Origin: Dechloromonas denitrificans
Lineage (GTDB): Bacteria > Pseudomonadota > Gammaproteobacteria > Burkholderiales > Rhodocyclaceae
NCBI RefSeq assembly: GCF_020510665.1
Contig: NZ_CP075187.1
Span: forward strand, 702,501 to 766,500
DNA: 64,000 nucleotides
Reading direction: 5' to 3'
Within the stretch, counting starts at the first letter, position 1. Every line of letters starts with the position of its first letter. This document shows, piece after piece, positions 7,985 through 15,116 of this stretch. A program made the position numbers and the translations under genes. The notes under the pieces are model-generated. The model did not search any database, was not told where the DNA came from, and saw only the letters and a program-made list of their open reading frames with translations.

Positions 7985-8488
7985 TTAGTTCTCGTTCAGT
8001 ATCTTGGCCTTCTCTGAGTCAAACTCAGCAGAGGTGATTACCCCGCCATCAAGCAGCTTTTTTAGATCGGTGAGCCGTTGATACCGTGTGTCCGCGAGTG
8101 ACTTATTTGATGGCCTATCTAAGCATACGAACACAAGCTCGCAGCGAGGGAAGTTCCCCAGAATATACGGAGGCACAGCCCTACGCTCTTGAAGGTGTTT
8201 AGGCTTCTTGTCTTGTTGAGAGCAGTACCTTTCAGCTTGCCCTGCTACGTACTCGCACAGCGAATCTTGAGAGACAAAGCCGGTTGCACCTTTGGTGTAT
8301 GCCCTGTATTTCTCCGCCCCAGTTTTGTCTGTATCAAGTTCGATGATTTCGCCCGTGAATACAGCGTTATCAAACTCAGAAGTGCTTGTGCTGACCTTTT
8401 GGATTGGAGGTGTACTAGAACACCCGTAAAGGCCCGGCACAATCAGCGCCACACAAATCGAAAATCTTGTCCATAGCGATAAGTTCAT
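7985..8488 (-). CDS. SHOCT-domain lipoprotein
   Basis: A 167-aa predicted lipoprotein. The N-terminus MNLSLWTRFSICVALIVPGLYGC is a type II signal peptide with lipobox LYGC (Cys about 23), so the protein should be anchored in the cell envelope. The C-terminal 30 residues, RLTDLKKLLDGGVITSAEFDSEKAKIL, match the short SHOCT motif (typically L..L...G.IT..EF...K..LL), which often caps membrane or envelope proteins. The middle has several cysteines. It is transcribed leftward, with 8525-9016 and the integrase upstream on the same strand. Its role in the element is unknown; surface exclusion or host-envelope modification would be a guess. Confidence 0.7.
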   Translation of the reverse strand: MNLSLWTRFSICVALIVPGLYGCSSTPPIQKVSTSTSEFDNAVFTGEIIELDTDKTGAEKYRAYTKGATGFVSQDSLCEYVAGQAERYCSQQDKKPKHLQERRAVPPYILGNFPRCELVFVCLDRPSNKSLADTRYQRLTDLKKLLDGGVITSAEFDSEKAKILNEN

Positions 8489-8524
8489 GTGAATCCTCTT
8501 GTAGCAGATACGCGATCTGACTCT

Positions 8525-9016
8525 TTAGCGGCCAAAGCGCTGCATAAAATCCCTCAGGTCTCTTTGCGGATTTACCCCCATCAGCGCGACGATCATTAGC
8601 GCCCCAACCTGCCGGGCAGGGACATCAGACAAACTGGCTGACCCGACAACATCCACAACATTGGGTAGCGCGGATTCCAGCCATTCATTGACCACGCTTA
8701 CGGGATTTTCTCTTCTCAACCCTACGGATAATTCCCTCGATGCTGCTGCCGAAAGCGCCCCAAACCCCTCTGCCATATGAATGGATTGAATCAAGAATGC
8801 TCTTGCCATCCCGCCCTTGTCAGGCATTTGACTTGCTGTATAGAGCGCTAGCCAAGCTGGAAAATCAATTAGACACTGCTGATTAAACCTATTTACGTCT
8901 CGCTTAAAGAAAAGGACGAGAACAACCAACAATAAAACGCCACCAATCAAATACCCCATTCCCTGTAACTCCCGTATCAACAACAGAATATCGAGCCCTA
9001 ACGCCCGCAAGACCAT
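8525..9016 (-). CDS. hypothetical single-pass membrane protein
   Basis: A 163-aa protein with one strong membrane helix near the N-terminus (about residues 21-37, GYLIGGVLLLVVLVLFF) followed by KRDVNR, which suggests a cytoplasmic C-terminal body. No family was recognised. The ATG at 9016 has GGAAG about 8 bases upstream; a later Met at residue 20 would remove little but the lead-in. It lies between the lipoprotein gene and the integrase, all leftward, with gaps of 36 and 89 bp. Two envelope proteins side by side make up much of this small element's cargo. Confidence 0.6.
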   Translation of the reverse strand: MVLRALGLDILLLIRELQGMGYLIGGVLLLVVLVLFFKRDVNRFNQQCLIDFPAWLALYTASQMPDKGGMARAFLIQSIHMAEGFGALSAAASRELSVGLRRENPVSVVNEWLESALPNVVDVVGSASLSDVPARQVGALMIVALMGVNPQRDLRDFMQRFGR

Positions 9017-9105
9017 TCGCTCGTGCTTCCGCTATCTGTTTCTATTGCGTAAGCCTCGAAGGATTTCGATTATTCCATGTATCAAGACCTGCCGATTGTC
9101 ATAGA

Positions 9106-10086
9106 TCATCTAATGGCAAGCTTTTTCGCCAGATCGCCAGCGTCAATTGATACATACCGTTGAAGCATGTTCGCTGTCGTGTGGCCTGAGACGCTGCGTA
9201 GTTCCAAGATATTCAAGCCTAGCCTTGCTAGCCGGGTGAGCGCATCGTGTCGTAGGTCGTGGAACGTGAAGTCTTGAATGCCAGCCCTTGCTACTGCACG
9301 TGCATACGCTTGCTTTAATGTCTCGATAGTTACGGGGAATACGTGACCTTCAAGGCTACGCGGTAGCGACCTCAGCATTGATACGCAAGCAGGGGATAGC
9401 GGAATGGTACGGCTACCGGTTTTCCCTGAAACCTTGGCTACCTTCCGTTCAAGGTCAACATCGCGCCATGTGAGTGCAAGGATTTCGCCTCGCCGTGCTG
9501 CTGTCTCAAGAGCGAATACAACAACGGGTTTTATCCAAGGGCTCTGACACTGAGCGCAGGCAGTAACCAAGGCTTGCCGCTGGGTGTCGTTTAATACCCT
9601 GTCTCTGGCCTTGTTGGGAGTGGGCTTGCGGATCAGGCTCACAGGGTTGCTATGGAGACCAAAACCCCACTCCCGAATCGCCACGCTGAAGACATGACCC
9701 AGTAGTTGCAACTCACGGGTTACTGTACTGCCCGATACTTCAGTCAAGCGTTCATCCCGCCAGTGGGCCAACGTCTTGCCGGTGATAGCGGCTACTGTGT
9801 ACTTCGCCAATGCAGAGCGACACAGGGCATTGATGCGGGTGGTCTCCACCTCGGCACCCCGCTTGGTGATACTGATTTCCTTTGAGTACCGCTTCAGGAG
9901 GTCTCTCAAGGTGGTCTGCTCGGCTTCAGTCCGATCTACCCACTGACCGGCATCAATAAGCCTTTCCTGTTGTCTTCCCCACTTCTCTGCATCCTTGCGG
10001 AGGTCAAAGGTTTTGGATTGGGCCGGATGGCCCTTACGCCGGATGATGCATTGCCACTTGTCACGCATGGGCCGAATGGTTGCCAT
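9106..10086 (-). CDS. tyrosine-type integrase of the element
   Basis: A complete 326-aa site-specific tyrosine recombinase. The N-terminal arm-binding region (residues 1-60) has WQCIIRRKGHPAQSKTF; a SAM-like core-binding domain covers about 60-150; the catalytic domain follows with Arg198/199 in AARRGE, HDLRH at 277-281, His302 in SGHT and the nucleophile Tyr311 in QRYV. All catalytic residues are present, so it is probably active. The start codon lies 86 bp inside the right tRNA-Pro copy with the TGTGATC repeat between them, the usual place for an integrase beside its attachment site. It resembles in its first 150 residues the broken integrase at 25401-25909. Confidence 0.95.
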   Translation of the reverse strand: MATIRPMRDKWQCIIRRKGHPAQSKTFDLRKDAEKWGRQQERLIDAGQWVDRTEAEQTTLRDLLKRYSKEISITKRGAEVETTRINALCRSALAKYTVAAITGKTLAHWRDERLTEVSGSTVTRELQLLGHVFSVAIREWGFGLHSNPVSLIRKPTPNKARDRVLNDTQRQALVTACAQCQSPWIKPVVVFALETAARRGEILALTWRDVDLERKVAKVSGKTGSRTIPLSPACVSMLRSLPRSLEGHVFPVTIETLKQAYARAVARAGIQDFTFHDLRHDALTRLARLGLNILELRSVSGHTTANMLQRYVSIDAGDLAKKLAIR

Positions 10087-10100
10087 GTTCTGAACTCCAA

Positions 10101-10119
10101 TGTGATCGGAGTGTGATCA
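10101..10119 (+). repeat. right phased repeat TGTGATC x2
   Basis: TGTGATC at 10101 and 10112, an 11-bp step, matching 17 of 19 bases of 6158-6176. It lies 15 bp upstream of the integrase start, so it could serve both as recombinase arm site and as an operator for the integrase gene. Confidence 0.5.
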
Positions 10120-10151
10120 AGCTAGGGGAGGGTTTCCCGTGAAGAGTTGCA

Positions 10152-10161
10152 ACTACTTGAA
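10152..10161 (-). repeat. right inverted decamer
   Basis: ACTACTTGAA, the reverse complement of TTCAAGTAGT at 6115-6124, lies 10 bases before the right 79-bp repeat. Confidence 0.35.
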
Positions 10162-10171
10162 TTGGCAAGGG

Positions 10172-10250
10172 TTCGGAGTGTAGCTCAGCCTGGTAGAGCA
10201 CTGCGTTCGGGACGCAGGGGTCGCAAGTTCGAATCCTGTCACTCCGACCA
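10172..10250 (+). repeat. right 79-bp direct repeat (att-like, contains tRNA-Pro)
   Basis: Identical to 5975-6053 over all 79 bases. The flanks differ on both sides, so the duplication ends exactly at the CCA and two bases before the acceptor stem. Confidence 0.85.
10174..10250 (+). tRNA. tRNA-Pro (CGG), second copy
   Basis: A full 77-nt tRNA gene with CCA, identical to 5977-6053 and with the same CGG anticodon. It has its own downstream terminator. Upstream sequence comes from the element, and no clear promoter was seen, so its expression is uncertain. Confidence 0.93.
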
Positions 10251-10276
10251 TTAATTTGGTTGTGATTCAAGCGGTT

Positions 10277-10302
10277 AGGCCATCCCTCGGGGTGGCCTTT
10301 TT
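10277..10302 (+). terminator. terminator after second tRNA-Pro
   Basis: AGGCCATCC pairs with GGGTGGCCT-type sequence (one G-U) around a CTCG loop, followed by TTTTTGCTTT. Confidence 0.75.
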
Positions 10303-10306
10303 GCTT

Positions 10307-10327
10307 TGTACGGAAACTGTACGGAAA
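10307..10327 (+). repeat. phased repeat TGTACGGAAA x2
   Basis: TGTACGGAAA at 10307-10316 and again at 10318-10327, an 11-bp step. The spacing equals that of the TGTGATC pairs in the neighbouring element, but the sequence is different, which fits binding sites for another integrase that once used the same tRNA. Confidence 0.45.
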
Positions 10328-10505
10328 TTCATTGATTGCACAAGTCTTTATTTTCGTCTTTGTTGCAGTGCATTCAGACGTAGCTTGTTCGCCTCTTTGG
10401 TAGGCACTGCCTTCATTTTTTGTGGCTGGTGTTCTAGATTCCGCGCTCTACTGTCTACTGCAGTGGTAGTCGGTGTGCAGTGCCGATTAATATGCGCGAC
10501 GCGGT

Positions 10506-10821
10506 TCAGGCGTCACTGAGCCAATTGGAACCCATCAGGAACGTGGTGTGCCAAATTAGCGAAGATGCAAGCAAAGCTGGTGCCGACAACTGCGGGCCGT
10601 CAGTCCTTCGGAAGAGAGCGACGAATCCTTCCAAATTCTCCGGAGGCATCGACAAACCACTGGCAACTTGCTTTTGGGCCAATTTTTTGAAATCGCTCAA
10701 GGTCAGACCTGAACTCACGGTGGTATCTGGCTTCTCTGATCATTCCGCGAATGTGCAGGCAGGTCCCCGAAAGCAGGATGCCGACAAGTGTGATTTCAAT
10801 GGCATATTCCATGGTCGGCAT
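10506..10821 (-). pseudogene. possible frameshifted small membrane protein
   Basis: Two overlapping leftward frames read as one small protein if a single A is removed from the AAAAAA run (T run at 10683-10688). The first frame starts around MPTMEYA (ATG at 10821 or 10812), has a membrane helix (EITLVGILLSGTCLHI) and leads to DLERFQK; the second continues LAQKQVASGLSMPPENLEGFVALFRR and ends at 10506. Joined, this gives about 105 aa. No family was recognised. It could be a real frameshift, a homopolymer sequencing error, or chance. Confidence 0.35.
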
Positions 10822-11080
10822 CTGTATTTTTGGCAAACAAACAATTCTACATTGGCTGACCTTGAGGCGCCCGTACTCCATAAGCCTGTCTACTCGCCGA
10901 AATCATCTAGAAAGTGAATGGCCTGTTAGGGGGCGCTTTAAGACGAATGGCACAATCAAAAGCAAGCCGCTGGAGGACAGAGCATTGGTTCAGCAAGCGA
11001 CCCGAGGTTACCCCAGAATTGAGTAGCGCCTGACTTTAGGGTCCAATCCACCATGACAATCAGCGATAGAGAGTATTGCG

Positions 11081-11848
11081 ATGAAAGCCTGGTTTGCAGC
11101 ATTAGTGTTGTCCGTCTTCGCGATGTGTTGCAAAGCCGAAGGTACGTTGTTCAAGGTCCCGACTCGGGACGGCGTTACCACGACCTTGTTCTGGGAAACT
11201 GTTCCGAACGCCAAAGCGACAATGTTCTTGTTTCCAGGTGGCGGTGGTGGTTTTGGCAAGGTGGAAAACGGCAAGGCCATGAGCAATAACTTCCTGGTTC
11301 GCTCTGAACCTTATTTCATCGTCAACGGGTTTAACGTGGCTATCTTCGGACGGCCCAGCGACACCGAAGAACTCGACTATCCTGATCGGATCAGCGATAC
11401 GCACATAATGGACGTTCGCAAGGTGCTAGAGTTCGTGAAGACAAAATCAGATGTGCCGGTTTGGGTGGTCGGTACTAGCCGGGGAACCATTTCTGCGACC
11501 GCTACGGCCATCAATCTGCAGAACAGCATTGCCGGGGTGGTATTGACCTCCAGCGTAGTCAATTACAAGAAAGTGGGCGCGGTTCCGAAACAGGATTTGG
11601 CGGCAATCAGGGTTCCTGTTCTTGTAGTGCATCACAGCAGGGATGAATGTGTGCTGTGTCGTCCCTACGAAGTACCGGCTATTTTGCGTGGGCTAACTAA
11701 TGCGCCCGTGAAGAAGGAAATTATGGTCGATGGCGGGGGGAATCCGAGCGGGGATGTTTGTGCTGCACTACATTGGCATGGGTATCCGGGTATGGAGCAG
11801 GAGGCTGTTAATCTAATCTCGAACTGGATTAACGCGCCTAGGGATTGA
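11081..11848 (+). CDS. secreted alpha/beta hydrolase
   Basis: A 255-aa hydrolase-like protein with an N-terminal signal sequence (MKAWFAALVLSVFAMCCKA), so it should act in the periplasm or, if Cys17/18 serves as a lipid site, at a membrane. The fold's nucleophile elbow is GTSRG near residue 128 after the strand PVWVVG, and an Asp in HHSRDECVLC near 186 and a late His in AALHWHGYPG fit the rest of the triad. The early FLFPGGGGGF loop is the oxyanion-side glycine run. Several cysteines suggest disulfides. The substrate is unknown. It stands alone, with nothing recognised in the 160 bp upstream. Confidence 0.8.
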   Translation: MKAWFAALVLSVFAMCCKAEGTLFKVPTRDGVTTTLFWETVPNAKATMFLFPGGGGGFGKVENGKAMSNNFLVRSEPYFIVNGFNVAIFGRPSDTEELDYPDRISDTHIMDVRKVLEFVKTKSDVPVWVVGTSRGTISATATAINLQNSIAGVVLTSSVVNYKKVGAVPKQDLAAIRVPVLVVHHSRDECVLCRPYEVPAILRGLTNAPVKKEIMVDGGGNPSGDVCAALHWHGYPGMEQEAVNLISNWINAPRD

Positions 11849-11994
11849 GCGGGCTTTCCAAGTCCGCTCCTCGGTGCGCAAAGCAGACTTAAAAGGCAAT
11901 GCTTAGCAATGGCGGTTTTGGCCGAAATCCGGCCTGATGCCAGCGGCAACAAGCAGTTGGTCGGCCTTTGCTGACGTTCCAAAAACAATCGGAA

Positions 11995-12957
11995 TCAGGC
12001 TGCAATGTGCCGGTTAGCAGCCGCAGCTGCCAACTCATCCCGGCTCAGTACATAGTCACTGCTGTTTCCAAGCCGCTCCACTGCCAGATCAATAAAGCGC
12101 CTTACCCGGGCCGGTTGGGCCTGGCGGCTGCCGTAGTAGATGAACATCTGATAACTGTCAGTCATATGTTCAAGCAGTAAGGGAACAAGGCGTCCATTGC
12201 GGATCATAGAAATGGCGGTGGGCACCGCGATCTGGGCAATGATTTCGCCAGCCAGGGTGGCATGCAGTTCCAGTTGCTCGTCATTGGTGCAAAAAGCCGG
12301 ATGAATCGGGTGCTCCTGCTCGCCACCATCCACCCGTACCCGCCAGGGCACGACCCGACCATTGTCCGAACGGCGAAATGCGCTACAGCGGTGGGTGGTC
12401 AGTTCGTCGAGGCTGCGCGGGGTGCCATGTTTGCGCAGATAGCTTGGTGCCGCGCAGATCACCATCTGCATGGGAAACAGCGGGCGCGCGATCAGTCCCT
12501 CCTCCGGTGAAGAACCCAGGCGAAAACCCACGTCGACACGCTCCTCAACCCAGTTGCTTCGCCGATCGTCCAGCTGAATGTCCGGTTCTACCTCGGGATA
12601 AAGACGACAGTATTCCTCCAGCACAGGACTAATGACCGCCAGGGAAACCGAACGCGGGCCGACAATGCGCAACGGTCCCGCCAAATCTTCCCGGGTTTGG
12701 CGCGCGCCATTCAGCGCCTGTTGCAGACCGAGCAGCGATGGCTGGACTGCTTCAAAAAAACGCTGCCCCTCCTCTGTCAGGGACATGCTGCGGGTCGTGC
12801 GGTGAAAGAGCCTGACGCCAAGATGCTGCTCCAGTTGCCCCAGGACCTTGCTGGCCGCCTGGGGAGAGATCTGCTGGACAGCGGCCGCCTTGCTCAGACT
12901 GCCTGTTTCCACGGTACGGATGAATGTGGTGATGGAGCGCAATTCGTTGATGGGCAT
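11995..12957 (-). CDS. LysR-family regulator
   Basis: A 320-aa LysR-type transcriptional regulator: winged helix-turn-helix at residues 1-60 (FIRTVETGSLSKAAAVQQIS and the following SKVLGQLEQHLGVRLFHR) and a periplasmic-binding-like effector domain from about 90 to 300. It is divergent from the iron-dependent alcohol dehydrogenase gene at 13085 with 127 bp between, including a T-N11-A palindrome at 12988-13002, the usual arrangement for a LysR regulator and its target. The gene is therefore the likely controller of the 13085-16181 cluster. The effector is unknown; an aldehyde or other electrophile would suit the target genes but is inference. Confidence 0.9.
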   Translation of the reverse strand: MPINELRSITTFIRTVETGSLSKAAAVQQISPQAASKVLGQLEQHLGVRLFHRTTRSMSLTEEGQRFFEAVQPSLLGLQQALNGARQTREDLAGPLRIVGPRSVSLAVISPVLEEYCRLYPEVEPDIQLDDRRSNWVEERVDVGFRLGSSPEEGLIARPLFPMQMVICAAPSYLRKHGTPRSLDELTTHRCSAFRRSDNGRVVPWRVRVDGGEQEHPIHPAFCTNDEQLELHATLAGEIIAQIAVPTAISMIRNGRLVPLLLEHMTDSYQMFIYYGSRQAQPARVRRFIDLAVERLGNSSDYVLSRDELAAAAANRHIAA

Positions 12958-12987
12958 CGGTCTGTTCGCTCAATTAACATCTATTGG

Positions 12988-13002
12988 TTGTAAATAATAC
13001 AA
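12988..13002. promoter_or_regulatory. LysR-type operator candidate
   Basis: TTGTAAATAATACAA is a palindrome with 5-bp arms and fits the LysR T-N11-A rule. It is flanked by an 8-bp inverted repeat, AACATCTA at 12976-12983 and TAGATGTT at 13019-13026. Both lie between the divergent LysR and dehydrogenase genes. Confidence 0.55.
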
Positions 13003-13084
13003 ACTATTTGGCGCTAGTTAGATGTTTCTCTGGGAACTAAAGTTCGGTCATCGCGTGTGACGCAACTTCTTCAGGAGAACATTC

Positions 13085-14233
13085 ATGGACAACTTCACTT
13101 TCTTCAATCCCACCAAGGTCGAGTTCGGCAAGGACAAGGAACAGGCCATCGGCCAGCATCTGGCCGAGCATGGCGTCAAAAAGGTGCTGCTGACCTACGG
13201 CAGTGAGCGCATCAAGCGCGACGGTCTCTTTAGCGTCGTCAGCAAGAGCCTGAGCGAGCGTGGAATCCAGTTCGTGGAATGCGGAGGCATCGTTAGCAAC
13301 CCGGTGATTTCCAAAGTGCGCGAAGCCATCACCCTGGCCCGCAGCCAGCAGGTCGATGCTGTTCTGAGCGTCGGCGGCGGCTCCGTGCTGGATAGTTCCA
13401 AGGCCATTGCCGCAGGCGTGCGATATGACGGGGATGTGTGGGATCTGTTCATCGGCAAGGCCAGCATCGACAGCGCTCTGCCGATATTCGACATCCTCAC
13501 CTTGGCCGCCACGGGCAGCGAGATGAACAGCGGGGCCGTGGTCACCAATGAGGCCACCCAGGAAAAGTTCGCCATCCAGTCGGTGCATACCTTCCCCAAG
13601 GTCTCCATCGTCAATCCGACCCTGATGCAGACGGTGTCCCGGGACTACCTGGTGTATTCCGCCGCTGACATCATTGCCCACTCCATTGAGGGCTATTTCA
13701 CCGCCACAGTTCAGCCCAGAATTCAGTCCCGCCTAGTGGAATCCGTCATCTCCACGGTGATGGAGACCACGGAAGCGCTCCTGGCCACTCCGAACGACTA
13801 CAACGCCCGCGCCGAATTCGCCTGGGCCGCCACTCTGGCCCTCAACGGCATCACCTACGCCGGCACTTCGGGCTTCGGTTATCCCAACCACATGATCGAG
13901 CACTCCCTGTCTGCCCTGTTCAACGTGCCCCACGGTGCCGGCCTGTCGGTGGTGATGCCGGCCTGGATGAAGTGGTACCACAGCCGCAATCCAGCCCAGT
14001 TCGAACGCTTCGCCCAGCAGATCTTCGGCCTGAAGACGGCGGCAGAAGGCATTGCCGCCCTGGAAAAGTGGTTCGATAAGATCGGCACCCCCACCCGCCT
14101 CTCCCAGTTCGGTATTACCGCTGCCGAACTGCCGGCCATCCTCGACAACCTGCAGGGCAATGCACAGTGGTTTGGCCTGGCCGAAACCTATACCCAGGAT
14201 GTGCTGGCCGACATTCTGAAGCGCGCCCTCTGA
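13085..14233 (+). CDS. iron-containing alcohol dehydrogenase (YqhD-like)
   Basis: A 382-aa group III dehydrogenase that would reduce aldehydes with NADPH or oxidise alcohols. The nucleotide-binding GGGS is at residues 97-100. Metal ligands correspond to Asp195, His199 (DIIAHS), His269 (NHMIEH) and His283 (PHGAG). Length and motifs resemble YqhD/butanol dehydrogenases. A GGAG-type Shine-Dalgarno (CAGGAG) precedes the ATG. It is the first gene of a rightward cluster with a cupin-carboxymuconolactone decarboxylase protein and a DLH-like hydrolase, divergent from LysR. An aldehyde-detoxification role is plausible but not shown. Confidence 0.9.
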   Translation: MDNFTFFNPTKVEFGKDKEQAIGQHLAEHGVKKVLLTYGSERIKRDGLFSVVSKSLSERGIQFVECGGIVSNPVISKVREAITLARSQQVDAVLSVGGGSVLDSSKAIAAGVRYDGDVWDLFIGKASIDSALPIFDILTLAATGSEMNSGAVVTNEATQEKFAIQSVHTFPKVSIVNPTLMQTVSRDYLVYSAADIIAHSIEGYFTATVQPRIQSRLVESVISTVMETTEALLATPNDYNARAEFAWAATLALNGITYAGTSGFGYPNHMIEHSLSALFNVPHGAGLSVVMPAWMKWYHSRNPAQFERFAQQIFGLKTAAEGIAALEKWFDKIGTPTRLSQFGITAAELPAILDNLQGNAQWFGLAETYTQDVLADILKRAL

Positions 14234-14251
14234 GTACATCGGGAGACGGCC

Positions 14252-15094
14252 ATGAAAAATCTGATTGCTACTGTTACCACCGCAGGACTGATTGTCGGCA
14301 GCGCCCTGGCCGAAGAGCCCCAGGGTGTCCAGGTTACCCGGGTAGGCAGCCAGACCACTGTGGCTGGACCGGCCAGCTATTTCACTGGAAACGTTCGTGT
14401 TGATGGGCGCTTTTCCGGTACCGGGGGTGCCCGTGTCAGTGGGGCTACGGTGAGCTTCGATCCCGGTGCCCGCACGGCTTGGCACACCCACCCTCTGGGC
14501 CAGACCCTGATTGTCACGGCAGGCACCGGACGGGTTCAGCACTGGGGTGGCCCGGTGCAGGTCATCCAGGCGGGTGACACGGTCTGGATTCCCCCCGACG
14601 TAAAGCACTGGCACGGCGCCGCACCAACCTCAGTCATGACGCACATCGCCATCGCCGAAGCTCTGGATGGGAAGGTGGTTGATTGGCTGGAACAGGTCAG
14701 CGAGGACCAGTACAAAACCGAAGACGTTACTGCTAACAAGAGCATTGCCCAGGGTTCCAGCGCCTCGCCTTCAGCCGACAAACCTTCCAGAGCCCAACAG
14801 CTGTTCGGGGGTGTGGCTCCGAAGTTCGCTGAACTGACAGACACCGTGCTCTACGCCGACATCTGGGAACGCCTAGAACTGTCCAAACGGGATCGTAGCC
14901 TGGTCACCGTGAGTGCACTGATTGCACTCAATCGCCCAGATCAACTCCGCTCACACCTGAACCTGGCTCGCCAGAACGGTGTGACCCAGGCAGAGCTGGT
15001 CGAAACCATCACGCATCTGGCTTTCTATTCGGGTTGGCCCAATAGCGTCACGGCAGCGACTGTGGCCAAGGAAGTTTTTTCGCCCGCCAAGTAA
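14252..15094 (+). CDS. exported cupin / carboxymuconolactone decarboxylase-like protein
   Basis: A 280-aa two-domain protein with a cleavable signal peptide (MKNLIATVTTAGLIVGSALA). Residues about 60-125 form a cupin barrel: AWHTHPLGQTLIV, then AGDTVWIPPDVKHWHG, supplying His ligands for a metal. Residues about 185-275 match the carboxymuconolactone decarboxylase/AhpD-like fold, although the paired redox cysteines of AhpD are not seen. The gene follows the dehydrogenase by 18 bp with GGGAGA before the ATG and so is probably co-transcribed. The protein should be periplasmic. The reaction is unknown; homologous fusions are usually annotated only by domain. Confidence 0.85.
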   Translation: MKNLIATVTTAGLIVGSALAEEPQGVQVTRVGSQTTVAGPASYFTGNVRVDGRFSGTGGARVSGATVSFDPGARTAWHTHPLGQTLIVTAGTGRVQHWGGPVQVIQAGDTVWIPPDVKHWHGAAPTSVMTHIAIAEALDGKVVDWLEQVSEDQYKTEDVTANKSIAQGSSASPSADKPSRAQQLFGGVAPKFAELTDTVLYADIWERLELSKRDRSLVTVSALIALNRPDQLRSHLNLARQNGVTQAELVETITHLAFYSGWPNSVTAATVAKEVFSPAK

Positions 15095-15116
15095 GCGGGT
15101 TACTGGAGCAAATGAC

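Larger units (their letters stand above)
6054..10171. mobile_element. 4.1-kb integrative element at tRNA-Pro
   Basis: The DNA between two identical tRNA-Pro copies. It carries a complete tyrosine integrase at its right end reading inward, three further genes (300-aa HTH-ended protein, SHOCT lipoprotein, small membrane protein), and paired short repeats near both ends: TGTGATC twice at 11-bp spacing at 6158-6176 and 10101-10119, and TTCAAGTAGT inverted at 6115-6124 and 10152-10161. No replication, conjugation, capsid or toxin-antitoxin genes are recognised, so it may be a minimal or satellite-like element needing a helper, or a cut-down one. The boundaries follow from the repeats and are well supported; mobility is inferred. 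Confidence 0.75.

Noticed and set aside
7679..8017. Proline- and arginine-rich plus-strand frame in the element
   Set aside because: No ribosome site or family signal; the C-rich DNA gives this composition by itself.
10061..10270. Leftward frame with a translation containing RIRTCDPCVPNAVLYQ
   Set aside because: This is the antisense of the tRNA-Pro gene; such translations are a well-known false protein from tRNA DNA.
10480..10917. Plus-strand frame opposite the possible small membrane protein
   Set aside because: Composition is irregular and lacks a start signal; the minus-strand reading has a clear membrane helix, though it is itself uncertain.
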